64,000 nt of DNA from Zea mays (lineage: Eukaryota; Streptophyta; Magnoliopsida; Poales; Poaceae). The stretch is taken from positions 129,920,990 to 129,984,989 of the forward strand of contig NC_050101.1 in assembly GCF_902167145.1 (NCBI RefSeq), written 5' to 3'. The translations under genes were made by a program, and so were the position numbers. The notes under the pieces were generated by a model, which saw only the letters and a list, made by a program, of their open reading frames with translations, did no database searches and was not told the origin of the DNA. Shown piece after piece: positions 43,877-55,431 of this stretch. Position 1 is the stretch's first letter. Every line of letters starts with the position of its first letter.

Positions 43877-44759
43877 GGCTATGTGCTCTTGGACCAAGTC
43901 TGGTACCAATATAGATGCACACTGTGTTAAAGGCCACCAGGCATGCTTGGCCTTTTCGCTATTCACGATCGAAGGTCTTCTGATGCCGAAGCGTGATTGT
44001 ATGGGTTGTTGAAATACATTATTCACATTATCCCTCTCAACTAAATCATTCTTAACATATAACAGTTGCTTCATCCAGGACCCTGGACACTTTTTCCGAA
44101 ATGTTGGAACATGGCATCTCGTATCAGAACGATATACGAAGGATAACAACCAAAGTTGTTATGATATTGTTCCTTCTTAACCGCCTTTGTCTGGTAGGAT
44201 AATTTGTGTATCTTGCAGAAATAGTCGGCGTCTGGCTCCAGCCCTTGGCTCCTCATCGCCCAAATAAAAACTCCAACTTTATTAATGCTTCGACAGTAAG
44301 CTGATGAAGGTATATTTTGAATCTTTTCAACACTCCAACTAGCATCTTATGCAAGGGAAAGCGAAGTCTAGCCTTCATAAAACTTTTGAATACCACCATT
44401 TCGTCTGTCCCAGGAAGAGGAACAGTGTTTTCTCCTCCAGCCCTCACTATGGATATATCATGGAAATATTTGTTCTTCATTGCTTCAATCTGCTCTTTCT
44501 TAACAATGGATTTTTCAAAAACAACATGGCTCGGCCTCCATGGTCGATTTTCGGCGTCTTCTGCACCACTGTCAAAATCAAGGTCATCGCTGCCCTCAGA
44601 TGCTTCAGATAATCCATCTAGAATCTCATTGGTTATCTTTTCAATATTAGTCCTCTCCATAGCTTCGTAAAACCCAGCCAGTGTGGTGTCCTCACTCCTC
44701 TTGTCTTCGGCCATCTCAGCTTTTGTTAAAACATAAAGCCGAAGCTCGAAAACAGTCAC
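43877..44759 (-). pseudogene. antisense ORF of a Tat element, Transposase_28-like, truncated and frameshifted
   Basis: The frame from 44759 (likely start MAEDKRSEDTTLAGFYEAME at about 44714) has an acidic region (GSDDLDFDSGAEDAENRP), then FMKARLRFPLHKMLVGVLKR and FKIYLHQLTVEALIKL, typical of the putative gypsy-type transposon family in grasses. The frame shifts near 44253 into RSQGLEPDADYFCKIHKLSY and again near 44135 into SFVYRSDTRCHVPTFRKKCP, RFGIRRPS and LVQEHIA, where it ends abruptly at 43877. The function of these antisense products is unknown. This copy is dead. Confidence 0.6.
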
Positions 44760-45004
44760 GACTACAGTAGCAGCAAGCTAAAGAACAAAGCCAACAGTGA
44801 CTCGATAGCACGAAAAAATATTTTATCACAACCCTCGTGTATATATATATGCAAAGCACTACTGCACAGTGGCCTCCACGGTTCAGAAGGTTTCGCTATT
44901 CTAGCGAAGAGAAGTTGTTTTTTCGGACCTTCGGCTAAAGGCATTCGTTCGTCTCACAGTCTAAATTTGTTACAAAGAAACAAACTAATACTGCGAGTGG
45001 CTAC

Positions 45005-45622
45005 TGTTGGGGGCCTTCATCTTTCGAAGGTCCTCAAAAACATGGCTAGCCATTTGTTATCAGCATATTACTAGGTATTACAGGAGCTTTGGAATCAGAA
45101 TAGCTTCGACTCAAAACGGTGAAAACGTAACGATGTTTGCTTCGTCTCGACAACACGGGAAGACAATAAAGGAGATGGTGTTATCCAAGTCGCCGAGGGC
45201 AAAAGACAATGTCGTCCCTATGATATTTGTAAACTTTATGTGTAACCTACGAGGGCATGAATGTAATATCGTACGAAGCTGTACGACTCCTATAAATAGA
45301 TGAACAGTGCCCCTACATAAAGTACCTTTTTGATGGATGACACAACTGATGTGTAATTGTCTCCCTACGACATCTTCATTGCAGTTCTTCCTACAACTGT
45401 CGAAGGTATAATTGTAAAGTTAATTTGCAAAAGGAGGAATATATCAGAAAGATATCTCGATCGAATTATCATATCTAAACTCTCTCACATTCATCTCATG
45501 TTTGTTTATCCACCTAACACCTACCTTTGTTACTGAAGGGATAACTCGTTCACGACGAAGGTGATCTATCTCTTTAATTAGTGGCGGAGCTCCGTAAAAT
45601 TAACGTCCTATGCCACTCTACA
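45005..45622 (+). repeat. LTR of Tat remnant G3 (618 bp)
   Basis: Starts TGTTGGGGGCCTTCATC and ends CCACTCTACA. A TATA box (CTATAAATAG, 45290-45299) in plus orientation fixes the direction. No second copy is in the window. Confidence 0.65.
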
Positions 45623-45640
45623 AATATAATGATGTATTAC

Positions 45641-47010
45641 TGAGAGCACCTAGAGGGGGTGAATAGGTGATCCTGCAAAATTCAATACTAATAATACAAA
45701 CTTGGTTTATAATATGTTAGTTAGATTAAACCAAGTGGTTATAAAGCGAGCTCTTGAGATGGAATTAGTCACACAGAAAAGCAACACAAGAGACACGCTG
45801 TTTTTATCCCGTGGTTCGGCCAAGTAACACTTGCCTACTTCCACGTTGTGGCGTCCCAATGGACGAGGGTTGCACTCAACTCCTTTCAAGTGATCCAATG
45901 ATCAACTTGAATACCACGATCTTTTCTTTTTGGAGTTCTCTTCCCGTTTGCGAGGAATCTCCACAAATTAGAGCCTCTCGCCCTTACAATGTTGATCACA
46001 CAAGAAGCACAGAAGTAAGGGAGGGAAAGCAACACACACAAGACTCAATCCGCAGCACACACACACAAGCTAAGACTTGAGCTCAAAACACGGCGCAAGG
46101 AGTTCACAACTCAAACGGAGCTCAAACCACTTAACACAACAATCCAAATGCGTGGAGGCGGAGTCTAGGAGTCTTAATATGTTTAGAGAATGCTTGGTGT
46201 ACTGCTCTATGCGCCTAGAGGTCCCTTTTATAGCCCCAAGGCAGCTAGGAGCCGTTGGAGATCAACTTGGAAGGCAAATTTTGCCTTCTCTCGAGTGGTG
46301 CATCGGACAGTCCGGTGCACCACCAGACATGAACAGTTCCTGTCCGGTGCTCGATTTCCTTCCATATCGGGCGCAGCCGACCGTTGGTCCTCCAGGCCCG
46401 TTGGCGCACCGGACAGTCCGGTGTGACCATCCGACCGTTGGCTCGGCCACGTGTCGCCCATTGATCGCGCAGACGATCATTGGCCGCGGGCGTCGTTGGC
46501 ACCACCGGACAGTCCGGTGCACCACCGGACAGTCCGATGATTTTTAGCCTCGGCACCTTCTCCTTTTCCCGAGAGCGACGAGTTCATCGCTGGAGTCTTG
46601 GGCTCGGGCGCTGATGACTCACAGGACAGTCCGGTGCACCACCGGAAAGTCCGGTGATTTATAACCACGTCGCCCCACCGATTCCCGAGAGCAGCGACTT
46701 CGCCGCTGGGCCAGCCTGGGCACCGGACACTGTCCGATGCACCACCGGACAGTCTGATGTGCCAGGCTGGTGCTGGTTTGGTTGATCACTGCCACTTCTT
46801 CTTCAATCGTTTTTCTCTTTTCTTGGCCATGTCTTTAGCACTTAGATAAACATGTTAGTACCCAAAAACAATTTACTAAGTCTAGAAACATACTTGTTCT
46901 TTGATGTGCACTTTTAACCTACTTAGCACATGTGAGTTTAAACCAATGTGTTGGTCATTCAATCACCAAGACAATTATAGAAATGGACCAAGGACACATT
47001 TCCCTTTCAA
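45641..47010 (-). repeat. 3' LTR of C3 (1370 bp)
   Basis: TGAAAGGGAAAT...GGTGCTCTCA. Palindrome copies at 46304-46755 are partly eroded (CATCGGAC, GTCCGATG, GTCTGATG), mostly by C-to-T or G-to-A changes. The TATA box GGCTATAAAAGG is at about 46235-46224. Confidence 0.93.
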
Positions 47011-47026
47011 TCTCCCCCTTTTTTGT
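47011..47026 (-). other. polypurine tract of C3
   Basis: The minus strand reads AAAAAAGGGGGAGAT before the 3' LTR. Confidence 0.8.
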
Positions 47027-47783
47027 GATTTATGCCAACACATTAAAAAGCAACTTAAAAATCGCAAATTGAAGACCAAATTCTCTTTACTTAGGATTTG
47101 GCATATTTGGATCACTTTTGCCACCACTTGGTTTGTTTTTGCAAATCAATTCTTTTTCCTATCTCTAAGTCAAACACGCTTGTTTGGGCAACTAGAGAGA
47201 TATTCCAAGAGTAAAATTGATCAAGTGCCAAAAACTCCCCCTTTTCCCATAATCAAAATTCTCCCCATAAGAGATCAAATTTTGCACTAAGAGTTATTTG
47301 GACAAAATACAAATTCTAACTCTACTATTTTCAAAATTCACAAGTGTGGCTGATCCATTTGCTTTGGCCTTAATTTCTCCCCCTTTGGCATTAAGCACCA
47401 AAACGGGAAAACTTTTGGCCCCTTTTAACCCCATTGCCTCACAAAAAATGTCAAATGGAAGCGAAAAGGCAATGAGAACACAAAATGAAACTTAGGACAA
47501 AATACATAGTATCGGAATGTAGTGGAAGCTATTTTCCTTGTCCAAGTTCACTTTCCCTTTCAATTGTTCCTTCGAGACTACTTCAAGTATACTCAAACAA
47601 ATAGGTTAGTCTCAAGGAAGTCAAGTTGTAACTCATCCTCCCCCTAAATATGTGCATCAATTGCATAGGGACTTGTGAGGTCCGGGGATGACTTGTACAA
47701 CTTGAGCACCACATATAAGCAATTAAAGATATTAAAGCTTAAAGTAGCATGATCAAAGGCATAGAATACATGTATGCTATAGA

Positions 47784-50700
47784 TCAATCCAAGTTACGCA
47801 AACCTAAGACATTTAGCTCACTACGCAACCTGCAAAACCTTTTCTCATCTAAAGGCTTGGTGAAGATATCGGCTAGCTGATTCTCGGTGCTAATATGGTA
47901 AATGTCGATATCTCCCTTTTGCTGGTGGTCTCTCAGGAGGTGATGCCGGATGTCTATGTGCTTAGTGCGGCTGTGTTCAACAAGATTATCTGCCAAGCGG
48001 ATTGCACTCTCATTGTCACATAGGAGTGGGACTTTGCTCAGATTGTAGCCAAAGTCCCTGAGGGTTTGCCTCATCCAAAGCAGTTGCGCGCAACATTGTC
48101 CTGTGGCAACGTACTCGGCCTCAACGGTGGATAGGGCAACGGATGTTTGTTTCTTGGAACTCTAGGACACCAGGGACCTTCCTAGAAACTGGCACGTCCC
48201 TGATGTGCTCTTCCTATCAACCTTGCGTCCGGCATAGTCGGAATCTGAGTATCCGATTAAGTCAAAGGTAGACCCCTTTGGATACCAGATCCCGAAGCAA
48301 GGCGTAGAAACTAAATACCTAAGAATTCGCTTAACGGCCACAAGGTGATACTCCTTGGGGTCTGATTGAAATCTAGCACACATGCATACACTAAGCATAA
48401 TGTACGGTCTACTAGCACAAAGATAAAGTAATGAACCTATCATTGAGCAATATGCCTTTTGATCAACGGACTTACCTCCTTTGTTGAGGTCAAGATGTCC
48501 GTCAGTTCCCATCGGTGTCTTCGCGGGCTTAGCATCCTTCATTCCAAACCTCTTGAGAAGATCTTGAGTGTACTTCATTTGGGAGATGAAGGTGCCGTCC
48601 TTGAGTTGCTTCACTTGGAATCCAAGGAAGTAGGTCAACTCGCCCATCATCGAAATCTTGAACTTTTACATCATCACCCTGCTAAACTCCTCACAAGACT
48701 TTTGGTTAGTAGAACCAAATATTATGTCATCGACATAAATTTGGCAAACAAAAATATCATCATTACAAGTTTCTGTGAAAAGAGTGGGATCAGCGTTCCC
48801 AACCTTGAAAGCATTAGAAATAAGAAAATCTCTAAGGCATTCATACCATGCTCTTGGGGCTTGGGGCTTGCTTAAGTCCATAGAGCGCCTTAGAGAGCTT
48901 ATATACATGGTCGGGATACCTGTCATCCTCAAAGCCAGGGGGTTGTTCCACGTATACCTCCTCCTTGATTGGTCCATTTAGGAAAGCGCTCTTCACGTCC
49001 ATTTGAAACAACTTAAAGGAATGGTGAGCGGCATAGGCTAATAAAATATGAATTGATTCTAACCTAGCCACAGGAGCAAAAGTCTCCTCAAAATCCAAAC
49101 CTGCGACTTGGGCATAACCTTTTGCCACGAGTCGAGCCTTAATTCTTGTCACCACTCCGTGCTCGTCTTGCTTATTGCGGAACACCCACTTGGTTTCCAC
49201 AATGTTTTGCTTTGGACGTGGCACCAGGCTCCAGACTTCATTCCTTTTGAAGTTGTTGAGCTCTTCCTGCATGGCCAACACCCAGTCCGGATCCTGCAAG
49301 GCCTCTTCTACCCTAAAAGGCTCAATAGAAGAGATAAACGAGTAATTCTCAAAAAAAAATAGCTAGTCGTGAGCGAGTAGTTACTCCCTTGCTGATTTCT
49401 CCCAGAATCTGATCGATGGGATGATGTCTTTGGATTGTCGCTCGGACTTGGGTTAGAGGGCCACATGGTGCTTCTTCCTCCATAACATGTTTTTCCTGTG
49501 CTCCCCCTTGATCTTGCCCCTCTCCTTGAGGTACCTGTACATCGTCTTGAGTTGGGGGATGCACCATTGTAGAGGAGGAGGATGGTTGATCTTGTTCCTG
49601 TAGTTCATGTGGTCGCACATCACCTATCGCCATAGTTCGCATTGGGGCCGTCGTAATCTCATCTTCATCTACATCAAGATCAACTTGCTCTCTTGGAGAG
49701 CCATTAGTCTCATCAAATACAACGTCGCTAGAGACTTCAACTAATCCTGATGATTTGTTAAAGACCCTATACACCTTTGTATTTGAGTCATATCCTAGTA
49801 AAAACCCTTCTACTGCCTTGGGAGCAAATTTTGAATGTCTACCTTTCTTCACCAGAATGTAGCATTTGCTCCCAAATACACGAAAATAAGAAACATTGGG
49901 TTTGTTACCAGTTAGGAGTTCGTAGGAAGTCTTCTTGAGGAGACGGTGCAGATAGAGCCGGTTTATGGCATGGCAAGCTATGTTCACAGCTTCCAACCAA
50001 AACCGCTTAGGCGTCTTGTACTCTCCAAGCATCGTTCTCGCCATGTCGATTAGCGTCATGTTCTTCCTCTCTACTACACCGTTTTGCTGTTGTGTGTAGG
50101 GAGCGGAGAACTCGTGCTTGATGCCTTCCTCCTCAAGATACTCTTCAACTTGCAAATTTTTGAACTCAGACCCATTGTCGCTTCTTATCTTCTTCACCTT
50201 TAGCTCTAACTCATTTTGAGCTCTCTTTAAGAAGCGTTTTAGGGTCCCTTGGGTTTTGGATTTGTCCTGCAAAAAGAAAACCCAAGTTAAGCGGGAAAAT
50301 CATCAACTATCACAAGACCATACTTACTTCCCCCGATGCTGAGATAGGCAACGGGATCGAAGAGATCCATGTGAAGAAGTTCCAGTGGTTTTGATGTCGT
50401 CATCACATTCTTGCTATGATGAGTGCTTCCCACTTGTTTCCCTGCCTAGCATGCTGCACAAGGTCTGTCTTTCTCAAAACAGACATCAGTTAGTCCTAAC
50501 ACATGATGTCCCTTTAGAAGCTTATGAAGGTTCTTCATCCCAACATGTGCTAGACGGCGATGCCAAAGCCAGCCCATATTGGTCTTAGCTATTAAGCATG
50601 TATCTAGATCGGCATTCTCTTTCGAAAAATCAACTAAATAGAGTTTGCCGTCTAATACACCCTTAAAGGCTAATTAACCATAACTCCTTCTAAAGACAGA

Positions 50701-50994
50701 TACATCAATATTTGTAAATAAACAATTGTAGCCCATGTGACATAATTGACTTATAGACAGTAGATTGTGCCCGAGCGACTCTACTAAAAATACATTTGAT
50801 ATTGAGTGCTCGTTTGTGATGGCAATCTTGCGCAATCCTTTAACCTTGCCTTGGTTCCCATCTCCAAAGATGATAGTATCCTGGGAATCCCTGTTCTTGA
50901 CGTAGGAGGTGAACATTTTCTTCTCCCCCGTCATGTGGTTTGTGCATCCGCTGTCGATAAACCAGCTTGAGCCCCCGGATGCATAAACCTGCAA
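47784..50994 (-). pseudogene. pol of copia element C3, multiply broken
   Basis: Recognisable in order: protease [16 protein letters not shown] (50994 downward); a stop near 50674; integrase zinc region; integrase core SDNGSEF and [10 protein letters not shown] (50272-49349, with EFSAPYTQQ); RT fragment (49299-48841), ending in a small in-frame duplication of the LKQAP... segment near 48865; RT active site YVDDIIFGS (48977-48666); a stop near 48666; then the rest of RT and RNase H (48650-48162 and 48074-47784). At least five separate open pieces replace one gene. Confidence 0.9.
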
Positions 50995-50999
50995 GGTAT

Positions 51000-53936
51000 T
51001 TAAGCTTGGGTCTTAGGTACCCAACTCTTGTTGGGTCCTACAAGGTTAGTCACAACAAATTTTGGAACCCAAATGCAAGTCTTGTCTCACTTGCATTTAG
51101 ATCCCAGTTTTCTAGCCACCACTTTTGTGTTTTTACATGAAAGCACAAATGAAGCATTGCAAGCATGATAAATAGTAGTATGACCATTACTAACTTTCCT
51201 AGTTGCATGAGAAGTAGCATAATTTCTCCTAGGTCTACTTCTACCATGAACAAAAGCAGAACTAGATGCGAACATGGCATGAGAATTAAGTGTAGCATCA
51301 TGATAAACAATATGATCATGAGAGCACCTATCATTATGAGTACTACTAGTAAACTTCTTGTCATAAACATATGCATGGTTCTTTTGAGAACTACTAGCCA
51401 TAGGGGCCTTCCCTTTCTCCTTGTTGAGACCGGAAGTCTTTTGGCTTGTTAAGTTCTTGGTTTCCTTTCGAAAACCAAGTCCATCCTTAATTGAGGGGTG
51501 TCCACCAAAAATGTAGGCATCCCTAGCAAATTTTAGTTTATCATAATCATCTTTGCAAGTCTTAAGTTGAGTATTAAAACTTGCAATCTCATTGTTTAAT
51601 TTAGCAATAGTAGTAGCATGTTCATCAAAATCAACATCTTTACACTTATTGCAAATAACAACATGATCTACACATGAACTAGTTGCACTTACTTTCTCTA
51701 GCTTAGCATTTAATTCATTATTTAAATTCTTTAAGCTAGAGATAGATTCATGACAAGTAGACAACTCAGAGGATAACATTTCATTTCTCTTAATTTCTAG
51801 AGCAAGAGATTTTTGAACACTAATAAATTTATCATGCTCCTCATACAAAATATCTTCTTGCTTTTCTAGCAATCTATCATTTTCATTAAGGGCATCAATT
51901 AATTCATTTATTTGTCTACTTTAGTTCTGTCTAACTCTTTAAACAAATCAGTGTAGTCTACTTCATCATCAGATGACTCTTCATCACTAGAAGAAGTATA
52001 CTTGGGAGTGTCCCGAATACATACCTTCTCCTTAGCCATAAGGCACGTATAGTGTTTGTTGGGGAAGAGCGAAGATTTGTCGAAAGCTGAGGCAGCCAGT
52101 CCTTCATCGTCGGAGTCGGATGAAGAACAGTTGGAGTCCCATTCCTTTCCAAGGTGTGTCTCGCCTAGGGCTGGGCAAAATACTCGTGGCTCGTGAGCTC
52201 GCTCGACTCGTGGCCAGCTCGGCTCGACTCGACTCGGCTCGTTTCAATTTTACCACGAGCTGAGCTAACATCTCAGCTCGGTTCGTTAACGAGCCAGCTC
52301 GACACGAGCTCGAGCCAGCTCGTTAGCTCGAATGAGCTAGCATTTATCTGTAAAACAAAGCCTATACTTGTATTGGATGAATTAATAAGTGATGAACTAT
52401 GTTAGTTTAGGGTTTAAATGATGTGATATATAAAATTATGAGTATTGTTAGTCTTTTCTAGTGTTAAATTGGTATGAAATTAACTAGCAATTGATTATAT
52501 TGTTGTATATATACATGTATACTATTTTTTGTTCTGGCTCGCGAGCTAAACGAGCCAGCTCGAGCTCGCAAACGAGCCGAGCCGAGCTGGTTCTCTGGCT
52601 CGGTTGCTTAACGAGCCGAGCCGAGCCAGCTCGTTTCCTTAACGAGCCAGCTCGAGCTCGGTCGAGCCGAGCCGAGCTGGCTCGATATCCACCCCTAGTC
52701 TCGCCCTTCGCCTTCCTATAGTTCTTCTTTCTCTCCTTCCTCCCATGCTTTTCTTGTGCCTAGTCATTATCATTATCGGAACATTGTGCTATAAAATGAC
52801 CAGTCTTACCACATTTGAAGCAGGAGCGTTTTCCCCCTTGTTTTATTCTTGTTGGGGGTATTCCTTGCGTCCTTTCAAGGCAGTTTTGAAGCCCTTGATG
52901 ATGAGCGCCATTTCGTCCTCATTGAGCCCGGTAGACTCCACTTGTGCTACCTTGCTAGGTAGTGCCTTCCTGCTGCTGGTTGCTTTGAGAGCAACGAGCT
53001 GCGGCTCATAGACGGGAAGTGGACCGTTCAAGGCGTCATCCACGTATCGTGCCTCCTTCACCATCATGTGCCTGCTCATGAATTTTCCGAGGATTTCCTC
53101 GGGCGTCATCTTGGTGTACCTGGGGTTCTCATGAATAAGATTTACAAGATGGGGGGTCAGGTCAATAACTGTAAATGACCTGAGCATGAGTCGGACGACA
53201 TCATGATCCGTCCATCTTGTACTCCCGTAGCTTCGAATTTTGTTGACCAGGGTCATGAGCCTGTTGTAGGTCTGTGTTGGCTCCTCTCCCCTGATCATGG
53301 CGAATCTCCCCAACTCGCCTTCAACCAGTTCCATCTTGGTGATCATTGTGGCATCATTTCCCTCATGAGATATCTTGAGGGTGTCCTAGATTTGTTTGGC
53401 ATTGTCCAAGCCGCTAACCTTGTTATATTCATCCCTGCACAGAGATGCTAGCAAAACAGTAGTGGCTTGGGCATTTTTATGAATTTGTTCATTGATAGAC
53501 ACAGGATTATCAGTACTATCAAAATGCATCCCATTTTTCTACAATTTCCCATATGCTAGGATGGAGGGAGAATAAATGACTACGCATTTTATGACTCCAA
53601 AAAGAATAGTCCTCTCCACCAAAGTGTGGGGGTTTTTCCAAGGGGAATTGATAGTAAATGTGCATTTGAATGGTAAGGAATGCGAGAATAGTCAAAAGAG
53701 TAATTCTAATTGACCGTTTTCTTTTTCGATGAAGAGTCGTCGTCGTCGTCATCCCTTGGTGAAGAAGAGGAGGCGTCGTTGTCATAGTAGGTGATCTTCT
53801 TGATGCACCTCTTCTTCTTCCCGTCCCACTTCTTGTGACTCAAGCTTGAGTCAGTGGGCTTGTCGTCTCTTGGCTCGTTGAAGAGGGACTCCTTCTCCTT
53901 GTCGTTGACCACCATCCCCTTGCCCTTAGGATCCAT
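51000..53936 (-). pseudogene. gag of copia element C3, broken and interrupted by a hAT MITE
   Basis: Starts MDPKGKGMVVNDKEKESLFN at 53936, like C1. A frameshift near 53710, another near 53640 and a stop near 53385 follow. The gag core is seen at 53346-52843. Around the zinc knuckle (CFKCGKTGHFIAQC, near 52790-52830) the frame leads into the MITE at 52697-52166. The coiled-coil half is 51872-51087. Confidence 0.88.
52166..52697. mobile_element. hAT-type MITE inside C3 gag (532 bp)
   Basis: Exact 8-bp target duplication GTCTCGCC at 52158-52165 and 52698-52705. The ends are TAGGGCTGGGCAAAATA and, inverted, TAGGGGTGGATATCGAG. Both ends run into long blocks of GAGCTCG/GGCTCG repeats, forming large inverted arms around an AT-rich middle (52340-52530). 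No transposase. Removing it and one target copy rejoins the gag sequence. Confidence 0.9.
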
Positions 53937-53971
53937 CTCTTCGGGCGGTTAGTCCCTTAGATGAAGAGTAC

Positions 53972-53984
53972 GACTCCGATACCA
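53972..53984 (-). other. mutated primer binding site of C3
   Basis: The minus strand reads TGGTATCGGAGTC, two changes from the canonical site seen in C1. Confidence 0.8.
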
Positions 53985-53986
53985 AT

Positions 53987-55316
53987 TGAGAGCACCTAGA
54001 GGGGGGGGGTGAATAGGTGATCCTGCAAAATTCAATACTAATAACACAAACTTGGTTTATAATATGTTAGTTAGATTAAACCAAGTGGTTATAAAGTGAG
54101 CTCTTGAGATGGAATCAGTCACACAGAAAAGCAACACAAGACACACACTGTTTTTATCCCGTGGTTCGGCCAAGTAACACTTGCCTACTTCCACGTTGTG
54201 GCGTCCCAATGGACGAGGGTTGCACTCAACCCCTTTCAAGTGATCTAATGATCAACTTGAATACCACAGTCTTTTCTTTTTGGAGTTCTCTTCCCGTTTG
54301 CGAGGATCTCCACAAATTAGAGCATCTCGCCCTTACAATGTTGATCACACAAGAAGCACAGAAGTAAGGGAGGGAAAGCAACACACACGCACACAAGCCA
54401 AGACTTGAGCTCAAAACACGACGCAAGGAGTTCACAACTCAAACGGAGCTCAAATCACTTAACACAACAATCCAAATGCGTGGAGGCGGAGCCTAGGAGT
54501 CTTAAGATGTTTAGAGAATGCTTGGTGTACTGCTCCATGCGCCTAGGGGTCCCTTTTATAGCCCCAAGGCAGCTAGAAGCCGTTGGAGATCAACTTGGAA
54601 GGTAAATCTTGCCTTCTGTCGAGTGGTGCACCGGACGGTCCGGTGCACCACCAGACATGAACAGTTCCTGTCCGTTGCTCGATTTCCTTCCATATCGGGC
54701 GCAGCCGACCGTTGGTCCTCCAGGCCCGTTGGCGCACCGGACAATCCGGTGTGACCATCCGACCGTTGGCTCGGCCACGTGTCGCCCGTTGATCGCGCAG
54801 ACGACCGTTGGCCGTGGGTGCCGTTGGCTCACCGGACAGTTCGGTGCACCACCGGACAGTCCGGTGATTTTTAGCCGCGGTGCCTTCTCCTTTTCCCGAG
54901 AGCGACGGGTTCATCGCCGGAGTCTTGGGCTCGGGCGCTGATGACTCACCGGACAGTCCGATGCACCACTGGACAGTCCGGTGATTTATAGCCACGTCGC
55001 CCCACCGATTCCCGAGAGCAGCGACTTTGCTGCCGAGCCAGCCTGGGCACCGAACACTGTCCGGTATGCTAGGCTGGTGCTGGTTTGGTTGATCACTGCC
55101 ACTTCTTCTTCAACCCTTTTCTTTTTTCTTGGTCATGTCTTTAGCACTTAGATAAACATGTTAGTACTCAAAAACAATTTACTAAGTCTAGAAACATATC
55201 TTGTTTTTTGATGTGCACTTTTAATCTACTTAGCACATGTGAGTTTAAACCAATATGTTGGGCATTCAATCACCAAAACAATTATAGAAATGACCTAAGG
55301 GCACATTTCCCTTTCA
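53987..55316 (-). repeat. 5' LTR of C3 (1330 bp)
   Basis: Compared with the 3' LTR it lacks a stretch of CA-rich sequence near 54385 and one palindrome near 55055. The TATA box is at about 54563-54552. Confidence 0.93.
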
Positions 55317-55317
55317 A

Positions 55318-55431
55318 TACTCTATTCATTTATTTATTTATCGTGCTTTAGTTTAAAAATGAACTACAAATATAATGATGTATTACTCTATTTTATTTAT
55401 TTATCGTGCTTTAGTTTAAAAATAAACTAGT
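55318..55431 (+). repeat. 66-bp tandem duplication next to C3
   Basis: TACTCTATT...CGTGCTTTAG starts at 55318 and again at 55384. The stretch ACAAATATAATGATGTATTA at 55368 also occurs directly left of C3 (45621-45639), so C3 inserted into one repeat unit. Confidence 0.75.

Larger units (their letters stand above)
43877..45622 (+). mobile_element. 3' remnant of a Tat-type gypsy element (element G3)
   Basis: A plus-oriented 3' LTR (45005-45622) preceded by a minus-strand ORF. Tat elements such as Grande-type ones are known to carry an antisense ORF between pol and the 3' LTR, which explains the opposite orientations. The left end stops inside the antisense ORF at about 43877, so gag, pol and the 5' LTR are gone. 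Confidence 0.6.
45641..55316 (-). mobile_element. Ty1/copia Sirevirus element C3, old and decayed, with a nested hAT MITE
   Basis: Complete outline: 5' LTR 55316-53987, mutated PBS, gag, pol, polypurine tract, 3' LTR 47010-45641. Gag and pol each carry several stops and frameshifts, and the LTRs differ in length (1330 and 1370 bp) and at many sites, so it is clearly older than C1 and C2. The flanks read ATTAC on the left (45636-45640) and ATAC on the right (55317-55320), a target duplication that probably lost one T. Sequence is closest to C1 in gag, pol and LTR ends. Confidence 0.93.
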
